In this document: positions 9,301 to 15,798 of the stretch, in pieces | Position numbering within the stretch: position 1 is the stretch's first letter | Layout of the letters: every line of letters begins with the position of its first letter | DNA from: a virus | Length of the DNA stretch: 28,074 nucleotides | Virus record (IMG/VR): IMGVR_UViG_3300017987_001487 | Location: 1-28,074 of that record | Strand: one strand, 5' to 3' | Notes under the pieces: model-generated | What the model was told of the DNA's origin: nothing | Database searches by the model: none | The model's input: only the letters and a program-made list of their open reading frames with translations | Made by a program: the position numbers and the translations under genes

Positions 9301-11728
9301 TGGTGGTGCGCGCGATCGCCAATGGTCCGATGCGGACGATACCCTCGCCGCCCGTGTCGCCCAGGGAGGTCTCGACGTCGGCCACATGGGGCGACGTCTC
9401 CACGTCGGAGAAGCCCGCCTCGTCACCCTGAAGCGACAGGTCGGTCTCCATCGGGTTGGCGAACAGGGCCTCGGGGAGTTCGCCGTAGATCGCCTCCTGT
9501 CGAGCGAGCCACTCGTTCGCCAGGTCGGGCCGCCCCGACTGCACCAGGGCGAGAAGCGCCTGCCGCACGGCCATCAGCCGTTCGGCGTCCCATTCGGTTT
9601 GGGCGAGCTGGGCGCGGGCGTCAGTGGCCGCCCCACCCGCCCCAAGATTCAACAGGTTCATCGCCCCGAACATCAGGAACTCGGCCAACAGGTCGTCACC
9701 ACCGGGAACCTCGCGGGCGTAGCGGTTCAAGAACGTGTCTTCGCCCTCGCCCTCCATGCGGGTCGTGCCAAACGCGGCCCGCAGCACCTCGCCCGCGCGT
9801 TCTTCGAGCGACTCGCTAAAGGGATCTTCGATGTGTGTGAGGCGCCGCCCCAGGCGCAGCCCTTGCCCGTACTTCTGCGCGAGCAGGCCGCGAGCTTCCT
9901 TCGTGCTGGCGGCATGCCCGTTGTCGACCAGCCACCGCGCCGTGCGGTTGTATGCCTTCTGAGCTGTCCGCTGGGCCTCGCGCCCCAGGCCGCTTTTCTT
10001 GAGGGCGTTGGCGCCCTTACCGATCGCCCCCGAGAAAAGGGCCTCGCCCATTTCCTCTGTGGCGTATTCTGTAGCCACGTTCAAGCAGGCGTCCAGAAAC
10101 ACCGTGTCGCTCGACGGGGCGGTGTCCGACAGCGACCAGTTGCCCGCGGCGTCCTTCTGGAGATATGGAGTGATGTCCTGCGTAAATGTCGAGGCCACGC
10201 GCTGGGGTGAGGCGAGGGTGCGCGCGACGCTAGACGCGGCGACCTGTGCCCCGGTTTCGACGATGCCGTAGGCCATGCGGAACGCCCGCTCCCCCATCCT
10301 GCGCTTGAGGTAGCTCGCCGAGCTGCGTTTCAGCCACCCCTTTCCGAGGGCCTTGACGCCCTCTTTGCCGACGGCGGACGCGGGGTTGGTCAGCAGGATG
10401 TCATACACGAACGGGATCATATTAAACCCGAGGTCCATCGCCTTCGAGGCGACCGTGCCGCCACGGGTTTCCCGCTCCTTCAGTTCGAGCAGGTACTTCT
10501 GGAGCACGAGCTGGTCCTGTCGGCGCAGATGCACGTCGGCCCAGGAGCCCGGTTCTCCGTAGTCCCGGATGGCACTACTCGACTCAATGATCGACAGTGC
10601 GTCCGTCGCGAAATTACCGAACCGCTTCTCGCCCACGGGCTTCTCGCCGCGGCGCTTGAGGTCGTCGTTCTGCTGACGCAGCGCGGCCCAATAGATGCGC
10701 GCAAACTTGGCATCCTCGTATTTTGGGATCGCCTTGGCCCAATTGTTCGTGTCGGTAGTCGACTCGAGCCAGTCGCGAGGCCCCAGCGACTTCCACCGCT
10801 CCACCCGCGCCCCTGCCTCGCTCGACAGGTAGTTCGAGAACCGTTCGGGATCGCTCCGCACGTCGTCCGGGATGTCCGTGAGGCGCGACACGGGGATGGT
10901 TCCCCGGTATTCGGCGCGGCTGCCGTCGCTGTACTGGTTGAACCGGAACTCGAACTCCTGGTCGAGTTGCGCTTCGTCCAGGCCCATGTCGCGCAGGCGC
11001 CGCTTCTCGGCGTCGAGAAGCCTGAGGCGCTCGCCGACGTTATCGGCGTTCGTCGGGGGCAGGGCCACGAGGTGACCGCGGGCGTCCTCGACGATGTCCC
11101 TGCCCGGAACGAACGCATACCGCACGGCCTCGAACAGGAACGGGGCCACGCGCTGTCGGTCGTAGTCCGAGAGGTCGCTGGTCGCATCGAGTACCGCCTG
11201 GGTCAGGTCGACATGATCAGCCCCGTGTCCGCCATCGGGCAGGCGCTTCTCGTCGTAGCTGGGACGCCCCATGCGGCTGACCTCGACCAGCTTCGACTGG
11301 ACCATCGAGCGCAGGCCCGCGTCCTTGATTCCGTAGACGCGCGAGAGGGCCTCGGGGCCGCCAGGCTTCTCCATGATGCGGCGCTCGAAGTCGTCCATCT
11401 CCTTGCGATTCTCGGGCTTCCCCACCTCCCGCGTGCGAGACGACGCCTCTTTCTCGAACGCATCGAACATCCCGCGCAGGGACTTCCCCTGCACGCGCTT
11501 GGAGAGCGCCGTCGCGGGGCTGGGCTTGGATGCGGGCCTGGTCTTGGCGTCTCGGTCGTAGTCAGCCAAGACGTCGGCAGCCGCGCCCACGGGGGACTGC
11601 GGCGCTCCGGTCAAGGGGTCGGCGGGGAGGCCACGGTGGGTGGGCAGCGTAGAAGGAACGACGGTCGATCCATCGAGCGGCGAGGTCACGATGGGACCGG
11701 TGCGGTCGAGCAGGTCGGTTGCGGGCAT
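3305..11728 (-). CDS. Giant polyvalent / internal virion protein (2807 aa) with ART-like and zincin domains
   Basis: This is the largest gene in the window, uninterrupted over 8.4 kb. Visible parts, in order: a helical N-terminal third; Ser/Asp/Glu-rich linkers (~860-888 and ~1193-1228) flanking a coiled coil (~1089-1122); a segment at ~1229-1325 ending GYDAAYVRG...LVVFDQSKL, typical of the ADP-ribosyltransferase-like domains of phage polyvalent proteins; a zinc-metallopeptidase motif HEVMH (1866-1870) with a likely third ligand in EGLAEYIAH (1906-1914); and a C-terminal region (~2300-2560) with LSPAFTLRNLLRDTL and IPKPFEWGLGL, matching what I know as large polyvalent protein domain LPD38. 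Such proteins are packaged in the virion and enter the host with the DNA. The enzymatic activities are inferred from motifs. It is the last gene of the late operon, 17 nt after the 466-aa gene, and ends at a strong terminator. Confidence 0.9.
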   Translation of the reverse strand: MPATDLLDRTGPIVTSPLDGSTVVPSTLPTHRGLPADPLTGAPQSPVGAAADVLADYDRDAKTRPASKPSPATALSKRVQGKSLRGMFDAFEKEASSRTREVGKPENRKEMDDFERRIMEKPGGPEALSRVYGIKDAGLRSMVQSKLVEVSRMGRPSYDEKRLPDGGHGADHVDLTQAVLDATSDLSDYDRQRVAPFLFEAVRYAFVPGRDIVEDARGHLVALPPTNADNVGERLRLLDAEKRRLRDMGLDEAQLDQEFEFRFNQYSDGSRAEYRGTIPVSRLTDIPDDVRSDPERFSNYLSSEAGARVERWKSLGPRDWLESTTDTNNWAKAIPKYEDAKFARIYWAALRQQNDDLKRRGEKPVGEKRFGNFATDALSIIESSSAIRDYGEPGSWADVHLRRQDQLVLQKYLLELKERETRGGTVASKAMDLGFNMIPFVYDILLTNPASAVGKEGVKALGKGWLKRSSASYLKRRMGERAFRMAYGIVETGAQVAASSVARTLASPQRVASTFTQDITPYLQKDAAGNWSLSDTAPSSDTVFLDACLNVATEYATEEMGEALFSGAIGKGANALKKSGLGREAQRTAQKAYNRTARWLVDNGHAASTKEARGLLAQKYGQGLRLGRRLTHIEDPFSESLEERAGEVLRAAFGTTRMEGEGEDTFLNRYAREVPGGDDLLAEFLMFGAMNLLNLGAGGAATDARAQLAQTEWDAERLMAVRQALLALVQSGRPDLANEWLARQEAIYGELPEALFANPMETDLSLQGDEAGFSDVETSPHVADVETSLGDTGGEGIVRIGPLAIARTTTLSDATPEGELYGEGRADDKEMRGEKVHADKPQIKRALLPDGWLTNALLGQMPASTVTSTVESTGLEDSEDKDKSLSSSSASGTLGQERGTHLEAILTLREAGYPSHVIASMSREDAIAMAEVARESEREVAADGIVVEGAEDEDAKLERALTPDVLKAKAWTLTFDEFAESIYAPAQAELRRMADLLREGDATDAEVESLLGVLGTDLPGGHTVTQQAYENILRGAFAAGYDVPIESLDSLAQLGSGWAVEQAKALESDLSGDEQTKRSEARAEKRTKKMARKQLDKARADLQELQTELQELEEDLAFLKRNPKSVRTEPRPVSAEDGSETMVEMDDIAWTERQIRQAKKDIRDLTTGTKNQSGLIPHLESLLGESTEKPTDKSDSGLIPDDTSDDVSDDVSDSTSDDTPDSGPNDLVSEINGRELYWSGENASFAGANIVFESSEDAVKVSLSIENPHLFENPIDFEALADSLRDETDSDSAARVKATEHLEAQGYDAAYVRGDEFSDPQLVVFDQSKLSVAESAAADASADEAPVSANRERVASQLQKKLLIGKDNVAAIMALLDAIGESSIRPSGLFKALPLESLDDFYALFDGVAEHNDLERADIRSPFDPVGVELHDGGHFAIVTDGQVGSATPLGVLYTTFLAALNIADKQGFGPRDAGLKKWVGMDPDSTAREFTPEAAEKVAAAFLRWVRPGKTPYPSLQKEFALLGASVRKAAKKIKGTPLDVELTDDIRRFLENLMGLDLGERMEVNRRREYGQPPPIDELVRRYNPVVAFLNDHFSGALNTRDLSRDSKYREGLLEVRRLQRRNKRIRFNEKGVRFDEFTAAAMDDSYVGEQLFSGGWSTLAEGKIIDALKNANTTEELLDMWRAEQIELDRQEISERNLERQQQGLSPLDREEGNKLREAEGLPPFYDEAWEATVADNDESAFAFLDARPAQASRPAPSERESILGGDSIILPTTLPRGELLDGAVVPLLYRGDKSLVLPKEPQGAPPKNLVAPHDIIKEMEALFQVPIRVGTTGKRKSIKGYYVHWANLVRLQAAGDIATALHEVMHHLDEAHGITPELESVGGEALKQARAADYAAAGRTSEGLAEYIAHRMLGAEDKLNPNGPLPTELRQWWDRWLSRHSEVAKKLAHIDGLIQTWKLQGSQARVRAQRTSTGKAPSGRELESTMGFTDKLYGIFVDNKHVITKMVNAMRGGEEIEHGERADTIARVLDQAAPAQARGAVENGLYSPVTGEKMADSLRDALAQIGKGELEDFVDFLYSQHALDVIADGRDPGGRAEDHRYVFEQYRSNERFARAAAKLTEFNNALVRLMAQVGRITDAEAQRIIEKYPHYVPLRRVMDEELRDIGGRRSVNHKTLVNTARPVKSMKGSQRLILNPLESMVAMTEEVFSVVNKTLVINKLIDMAWDENGNPVGLNNGRYIERLLGEPRGTEPNTVALYRNGKKQWFRFDKELYAAIRSMDYYQLPWMLETILGAPKRLVRLGATGLSPAFTLRNLLRDTLTFLMQTQQGGFVAHKPVMEMLGFSRQEMRRFLKGEYSDPVLELWHATGGDLSQPLGLDRKSLVAQVQRVLADDAKGRAMGVVRHPIEAIRAALSATEVGSRMAEFRAVLKKHGWDAERMKREGRRPPQHILIEAMHAANEVTVDFKRAGSLGRVVNRMSAFFNPAIQGVDKAIRTGKQHTLRTLLRGVAYIFAPTLALWYMNKDEDWYEEMEDWQRYGFWNFKPHPDGPIVRIPKPFEWGLGLASFPEAVADRFYHENPEAMGDFLGFAAQQTVPPMIPSLFAPSIQVAMNEDPFGRPIVAEWKKKSLEGRDQYNNYTTELMKAMGDLVNYSPAEMEHLVNQHTGGLYRRIETSVENGLRATGLLNDRPVLPLDFADVPAAGTLFQRGTPGRSVGDLYDRREELGRIIGSAELDGEKAPAAVRREYKRLNAAAIKLSDLRERRYDVLFDAELSMEERREKARALEVKMVNVARKALGKKPAYK
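8091..8114. repeat. 12-bp tandem duplication inside the giant gene
   Basis: TCAGACACGTCG occurs twice in direct succession. It encodes part of an Asp/Ser-rich linker (SDDVSDDVSD) and keeps the frame. It is a likely site of copy-number variation. Confidence 0.8.
9069..9094. repeat. 26-bp perfect inverted repeat in an AT-rich patch of the giant gene
   Basis: GAAGATAAAGAC (9069-9080) is followed, after two bases, by its exact reverse complement (9083-9094). It lies in a short AT-rich patch inside a GC-rich gene and encodes a Ser/Asp/Lys-rich linker. It could be a protein-binding site or a by-product of biased composition. Confidence 0.75.
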
Positions 11729-11745
11729 AGTGTCCCTGTCGGCTG

Positions 11746-13146
11746 TTAGTTGAGGGCGTCAGTCAACGTCCTGAGCTGCTTGCGCTGCTCCTGGTCGAGA
11801 CTGAACACATAGAAGTCCCGGAACTTGGAGAGGAAGTCGGGGTCGGATTCGAGGCGCCGCTTGAGGGCCTTGGGGCGGTTCGTTGCCACATCCGAAATCG
11901 CCTTGAACATCTTGAGCGCGGGTGCGGAACCAACCGGTATCGGGCGTCCATCGGGCATCAATCCCAGCCCGGATTCGAGGCCCGAGAAGATCACGTCGTC
12001 CTCGGTGGTCCTGAGATTCTCTTTCCGGGTCGCCCTGTCCTGCTCCTGCTGTTGGCGCACCTCGGGGGGCAGGGGCGGATCGAAGGCCCCGAGCTGGGAC
12101 GCCGAGCGTTCCTCGTAGAGCCTCTCGCGCACCTGCCGATATTCCTCCTGGGCCGCGCGGTACTGCTCCATGTACTGATCGGCGGTCATGGGGTTGTCGT
12201 CGTCTTTGCCGCGATCGTAGGCTTTGTCCAGCATCTTGATGCGGGCCTGGAAGTCCACCTCGGCGTCGGCGAGCTGTCGGTCGATCCGCTCCAGCGAGAT
12301 GGCGTTCTCGGTCTGAGCGCGGGTCTTGGCCTTGAGGCCCCGCTGCTCGACACCCTCGCGGTATTTGGCGTAATCGTTGAAACGCCGCTCGACCTTCTTG
12401 TGAGTCAGCTCCCAATTGACGCTCTCGCCCTTCTCCTCGGCCTGCTGGGCCTCGGTGAGGATGCGGTTGATGTCGGACATGGCCGTCGTGTCGCGCTGCG
12501 TGACCTCGCCGCTACGGATCAGCGTGTCGACCTCGGCGGTAATGTCGGCGGCGTAGTCCTCGGCCAGTCCCCGAGAGAGCTTCTGCCGCTGCCGCACCTC
12601 GTGAGTCGGGGTTTCTTCGAGCATCTTTTGCTGGGCGAGGTGGCGCGCCCGCATCGCCTCGGTGGCCGTCTGCCCCTGGGCGGCGACGTAGAGGGTGGCG
12701 TAGGCGGGGTATCGCTTGGCGTCCTCGCCGAGCTGCTGTTCGAGAAACGACAGGGCCTTGCGGGCCTGAAGGGGGTCGTGAGCGTACTGCTTGGCGAGGT
12801 TCTCGACGACCGTCTTTGCGTTGTCCTGTGCGGGCGCGCGGACGGCCTGACCTGGGGCGAGGGGCGTCCCCCCGTAGGGCTGGATGGCCGTGGCGGGCTT
12901 GGCGCGGGATGTCTTGCGGGACTCGTTGTACTCGCGGGCGGGATTGGGATACGGGGCCCTGTTCGACGGACCAACGACCATCTCCCCCCCCATCGGCATC
13001 TCGGCCTGAAACGAGCGGCCCGTCTGATCCGCGATGCCGCGGGCACTGTCGATCGCCTCGCGCTGCGTCTCGACCAGCCAACGGTCGCGCTCCATTGGAT
13101 CCTGTACGGGTTCCAGCTCGCTGGGATCGGGCTTGCGTTTCGGCAT
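11746..13146 (-). CDS. Helical 466-aa protein, probable internal virion protein
   Basis: I do not recognise a family. The protein is hydrophilic, rich in Glu, Arg, Gln and Ala, and largely helical from ~110 to ~390, with coiled-coil-like stretches such as EQYRAAQEEYRQVRERLYEE. The first ~110 residues are Pro-rich and probably disordered. It has no membrane segment, signal peptide or catalytic motif. It directly precedes the 2807-aa protein (17-nt gap) and follows the tail genes. In short-tailed phages this is where internal (ejection) proteins are encoded, so an internal-virion role is a reasonable inference. The ATG at 13146 follows CCGGAGC. The tRNA-Thr gene ends 26 nt upstream. Confidence 0.8.
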   Translation of the reverse strand: MPKRKPDPSELEPVQDPMERDRWLVETQREAIDSARGIADQTGRSFQAEMPMGGEMVVGPSNRAPYPNPAREYNESRKTSRAKPATAIQPYGGTPLAPGQAVRAPAQDNAKTVVENLAKQYAHDPLQARKALSFLEQQLGEDAKRYPAYATLYVAAQGQTATEAMRARHLAQQKMLEETPTHEVRQRQKLSRGLAEDYAADITAEVDTLIRSGEVTQRDTTAMSDINRILTEAQQAEEKGESVNWELTHKKVERRFNDYAKYREGVEQRGLKAKTRAQTENAISLERIDRQLADAEVDFQARIKMLDKAYDRGKDDDNPMTADQYMEQYRAAQEEYRQVRERLYEERSASQLGAFDPPLPPEVRQQQEQDRATRKENLRTTEDDVIFSGLESGLGLMPDGRPIPVGSAPALKMFKAISDVATNRPKALKRRLESDPDFLSKFRDFYVFSLDQEQRKQLRTLTDALN

Positions 13147-13172
13147 GGGGGGGCTCCGGTGCGGAGTAAAAA

Positions 13173-13246
13173 TGGAGGCGGGAATCGGAGTCGAACCGAT
13201 GTCAGCGGTTTACGAAACCGCCGTTCTACCACTGAACTAGCCCGCC
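13173..13246 (-). tRNA. tRNA-Thr (CGT)
   Basis: The acceptor stem GGCGGGC pairs with TCCCGCC (six pairs, with a mismatch at 7-66). The D-arm is GTTC/GAAC, the anticodon arm GCGGT-TTCGTAA-ACCGC with anticodon CGT, and the T-arm ATCGG-TTCGACT-CCGAT. Discriminator T and an encoded CCA follow (74 nt with CCA). It reads ACG, a common codon here, and is transcribed within the late operon. Confidence 0.9.
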
Positions 13247-13254
13247 CGGAAGGA

Positions 13255-13329
13255 TGGGAGCGGGGGCGGGAATCGAACCCGCGTCGGCGGGGATATGAAC
13301 CCCGCGTGGGAACCAGCACCCTCCCCGCT
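13255..13329 (-). tRNA. tRNA with CAT anticodon (Met, possibly Ile2)
   Basis: The acceptor stem AGCGGGG/CCCCGCT is perfect. The anticodon arm is CGGGG-TTCATAT-CCCCG with anticodon CAT, and the T-arm is GCGGG-TTCGATT-CCCGC. CCA is encoded after discriminator C, which is unusual for Met. The D-arm is irregular: only a three-pair GTG/CAC stem is convincing. CAT may read AUG, or AUA if C34 becomes lysidine. Its 5' end overlaps the stop codon of the 115-aa gene by 2 nt, and it lies 8 nt from tRNA-Thr. Confidence 0.8.
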
Positions 13330-13675
13330 ATGTCTCGGGCCATCGCCCCTTCGGGCAGCGAATGGCTGGATTTTTAACGCGCTTGGTGAACTGGCAGGTG
13401 CGCGTCCGGTAGAATATTTTCATCGGGCAGTCGCCGTCGTCGCAGTCTTTGCAGGCGTTCACGCGGTCACTGACCCAGGCGGGCAAGTCGCTCACGCGAG
13501 GCAACGGGTAACCTTTCTTGGCGCCCCAAGGCTGTCCATGGGGGCAGTCAAAATCGACCCCGCGCATATTATATCTTTTGGCCAGCGCAACGCGAAAACC
13601 CAGCCCAATCTTACGGTCGCGGCAGGTTCGGCAGTGGACGCCGCTTGTGCAATGTATCGTATCGAAAAAATTCAT
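13328..13675 (-). CDS. Cys-rich 115-aa protein, probable zinc-binding
   Basis: Nine cysteines are arranged in clusters: CTSGVHCRTC near the N-terminus (residues 9-18), FDCPHGQPW in the middle, and CKDCDDGDC followed by two further Cys near the C-terminus. This looks like one or two small zinc-binding knuckles in a basic protein. I cannot name a family, though the CxxxxxCxxC...FDCPHG layout looks familiar from small proteins near phage tail genes. The ATG at 13675 overlaps the stop of the upstream gene (ATGA), so translation is coupled. Its stop codon lies 2 nt inside the tRNA-Met gene. The region has lower GC than its surroundings. Confidence 0.8.
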   Translation of the reverse strand: MNFFDTIHCTSGVHCRTCRDRKIGLGFRVALAKRYNMRGVDFDCPHGQPWGAKKGYPLPRVSDLPAWVSDRVNACKDCDDGDCPMKIFYRTRTCQFTKRVKNPAIRCPKGRWPET

Positions 13676-14196
13676 GTGAGTGTAATCACGGCCTCCCCGC
13701 AGCGCGGATACCCTTCCTCGCCTATATCCATCGTGACCGATCCGCTGGGATGCCCATCGTTACACGTTACAGCTATGGCCGATTCCCCTTGACATACGAC
13801 GCTGCCTGCGCAGAAGCCGCTGGATATCCCTGCAAGAACGCGCCATTCGTTCGACACGCAGCGAATAGATACGGTCCATTCCTCGCAGTCGCCTGAACCT
13901 GGACCACTAAACGTACCGGACCATTTGCAATCGTCAACCCAGCTTAAAGAAAGCGATTCGGCAAAATCGTCTTCGCTGCAACCGTCAGCGCAACTGCCCC
14001 CGCCATCCCGCGTGTAGGTAATCGAACAGGAAATGGTTTCGTTATCGTTGCAATTCGTCGCACAATCCGAGCAGTCACTCGATGGTCCGCCGCCCTCGCC
14101 ACAGCAGCAGTCCTCGTGCATGGCGATCTTATCGGTGTCGGCGGTGCCGTCGTTGTTGCCGAATAGAATCTGACCGTCTTTGAACTGGATCGTCAT
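13672..14196 (-). CDS. Cys-rich 174-aa probable structural protein
   Basis: The product has 16 cysteines in 174 residues, beginning with a CCC triplet near residue 30 and continuing in pairs and singles through a Gly/Ser/Asp-rich, probably beta-stranded chain. The opening MTIQFKDGQILFGNNDG resembles the start of a tail-appendage protein. The density suggests disulfide knots or bound metal. There is no signal peptide, so oxidation would have to occur in the virion after release. I chose the ATG at 14196 because it overlaps the stop of the upstream gene as ATGA. A longer frame starting further upstream would overlap that gene more. Base composition is noticeably less GC-rich than the neighbouring genes. 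Function unknown. Confidence 0.8.
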   Translation of the reverse strand: MTIQFKDGQILFGNNDGTADTDKIAMHEDCCCGEGGGPSSDCSDCATNCNDNETISCSITYTRDGGGSCADGCSEDDFAESLSLSWVDDCKWSGTFSGPGSGDCEEWTVSIRCVSNEWRVLAGISSGFCAGSVVCQGESAIAVTCNDGHPSGSVTMDIGEEGYPRCGEAVITLT

Positions 14197-14897
14197 GCCG
14201 CGCAGTCCGTTCCGGTATGCAGGTCGCGCCACTCGGCGGTCGTGACCACTGTCCCGAAGGTGTGGCGGAAATTACCCTTGAGTTTGTTGTTGGCGCCATC
14301 GACCTGGAAGTCGAGCAGCTCCTGCGCGGGGTCGCATCCGAACAGGTAGAAGCTGCCGCCGTCTTTGATATAAGGAATCACCGTACCCTCGGGGATATAA
14401 CACGTCGCGTCAGTGACAGCGGAGCCCGCAACGGTCAGGGCCGCAGGATTGAAGCTGCTTTCGTCCCGCTTCAGATAGACCGTCACGCTGCTCTCGCCCA
14501 GGCTGGTTCCTTCCCACGTCGAGGGGTCGAGCGACACCGTGGCCGAGGCCGTGTCGAAGTCGGCCTCCAGTGTACCGTATCGAACCCGGTGTGTCGAATC
14601 AGGTGCGAGCACCCGTGCCATGCTGGCTTCTACCTGCCGCGAACCCAGTAGAACGCGCCCCCCGACGACCTCCATCGTCAGCGGATCGCTGACACGCATG
14701 AAGCGGGCCACCGACCGGGCCAGCTTCTCGTCTTCGAGAAGCTCGTCCTCGATATAATCGTCCGGGTCGGGCAGGGGCATCGCCTGGGCCGCCTGAAGAT
14801 AGTCGGCCAGCGACTCCACGGAGTCCCTCGGGACGGGTGTCAGCCCGCGGTCAGTCAGGGCCTCGTGCAGGTCACGCAGGTAGTCAAGATCACGCAC
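14193..14897 (-). CDS. Hypothetical 234-aa structural protein
   Basis: I do not recognise a family. The first ~70 residues are helical and charged, with EDELLEDEKLARSVARFMR. The rest is beta-type, with short strands and many Thr, Ser and Val. The start is GTG at 14897, preceded by AGGGGGTGA, and it overlaps the end of the upstream gene by 8 nt. The position among neck and tail genes and the mixed alpha/beta make-up suggest a minor tail or appendage protein. There are no membrane segments or catalytic motifs. Confidence 0.75.
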   Translation of the reverse strand: MRDLDYLRDLHEALTDRGLTPVPRDSVESLADYLQAAQAMPLPDPDDYIEDELLEDEKLARSVARFMRVSDPLTMEVVGGRVLLGSRQVEASMARVLAPDSTHRVRYGTLEADFDTASATVSLDPSTWEGTSLGESSVTVYLKRDESSFNPAALTVAGSAVTDATCYIPEGTVIPYIKDGGSFYLFGCDPAQELLDFQVDGANNKLKGNFRHTFGTVVTTAEWRDLHTGTDCAA

Positions 14898-15795
14898 TGG
14901 TCACCCCCTGAATCATGGCGTCCAGCGCCGAGAAGTCGGCGGTCCCGAACAGCCGCGTGGACTCCTCGCTGGTCGTAGAGAAATCCCACTTGCCCGCCTC
15001 CTCATCGTCGGGCGTGAGCTTGCCGTCCACCTCTTTGAGACGCACGACGGGGTCGGCGTCCGTGTCGGCCACCCAGCTCGTGCCGCTCCACTTCAGCGGA
15101 TACTGGAGCACGGGCAGCTCGACGTAGTGCTGCCGCTTGGTCCGGTTATTCCAGCCGTCGAGGTCGATGGCGAACAGGAAGTTGGCGTGCCACAGCCCCC
15201 ATTCCTCCCAGGTCGTCTGGTACTGCGGCCCCAACATCAGAAGCGTCCCCTCGGCCAGCCCCAGCGTCGTCAGCGTGGCGTCGTTGACCTTGCCGCAGTA
15301 GTTGGTCATGACCGAGTTGACGTTCAGGGCGCTGCTGTAAGCCGTCTCGAGCTTCAGTAGGCCCTCGCACCGGTAGATGGCCGCCTCGCCCTGGGAGAGG
15401 CGCACCTTGGCGTAGGCCCCGTTGGCGAGGTCCGTGTCCACCCCGTCGAGAATCTTGTCGTCGAGGTCTTTCTTGACCGCGCGGGCCTTGAGCGAGAAGT
15501 CCAGAGAGATCAGGGCCACTCCGGGCTTGCGCGGCGTCTCGTAATGCACCCCCAGCAGGGTGCGGCCCGGAGTATAGTTGGGCCGCGCCGAGACCCACTT
15601 CACCCTCGGAGCGATCGACCCGCCGCCCGACAGGTCGATGTCGTAGGTCGGGTGGTCCGCCCCCGTGAAGCTCTCGATGGCGCTCTCGGCCTCATCGTTC
15701 AGTACGGCATACTTCTCATCCACAACGTAGCCGTAGGCGCCCACGCGCTTGCGCAGGCCGCTGGTGTAGAGCTTCTGCAGGGAGGCGTGAGCCAT
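14890..15795 (-). CDS. Hypothetical 301-aa structural protein
   Basis: I do not recognise a family. The opening MAHASLQKLYTSGLRK is helical. The body alternates strands and loops, with Trp- and Tyr-rich stretches (TWEEWGLWHANFLFAIDLDGW). Residues 60-110 (RVKWVSARPNYTPGRTLLGV) look like a beta-sandwich core. It follows the triplicated 486-aa gene by 3 nt and overlaps the next gene by 8 nt, so the three are probably translated together. The context indicates a virion (tail or baseplate-like) component. Nothing points to an enzyme. Confidence 0.75.
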   Translation of the reverse strand: MAHASLQKLYTSGLRKRVGAYGYVVDEKYAVLNDEAESAIESFTGADHPTYDIDLSGGGSIAPRVKWVSARPNYTPGRTLLGVHYETPRKPGVALISLDFSLKARAVKKDLDDKILDGVDTDLANGAYAKVRLSQGEAAIYRCEGLLKLETAYSSALNVNSVMTNYCGKVNDATLTTLGLAEGTLLMLGPQYQTTWEEWGLWHANFLFAIDLDGWNNRTKRQHYVELPVLQYPLKWSGTSWVADTDADPVVRLKEVDGKLTPDDEEAGKWDFSTTSEESTRLFGTADFSALDAMIQGVTSA

Positions 15796-15798
15796 CGG

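Noticed and set aside
12052-13377. 441-aa plus-strand open frame across the 466-aa gene and both tRNAs
   Set aside because: It would read through two tRNA genes on the opposite strand and has the Leu/Gly/Arg-rich look of an antisense shadow.
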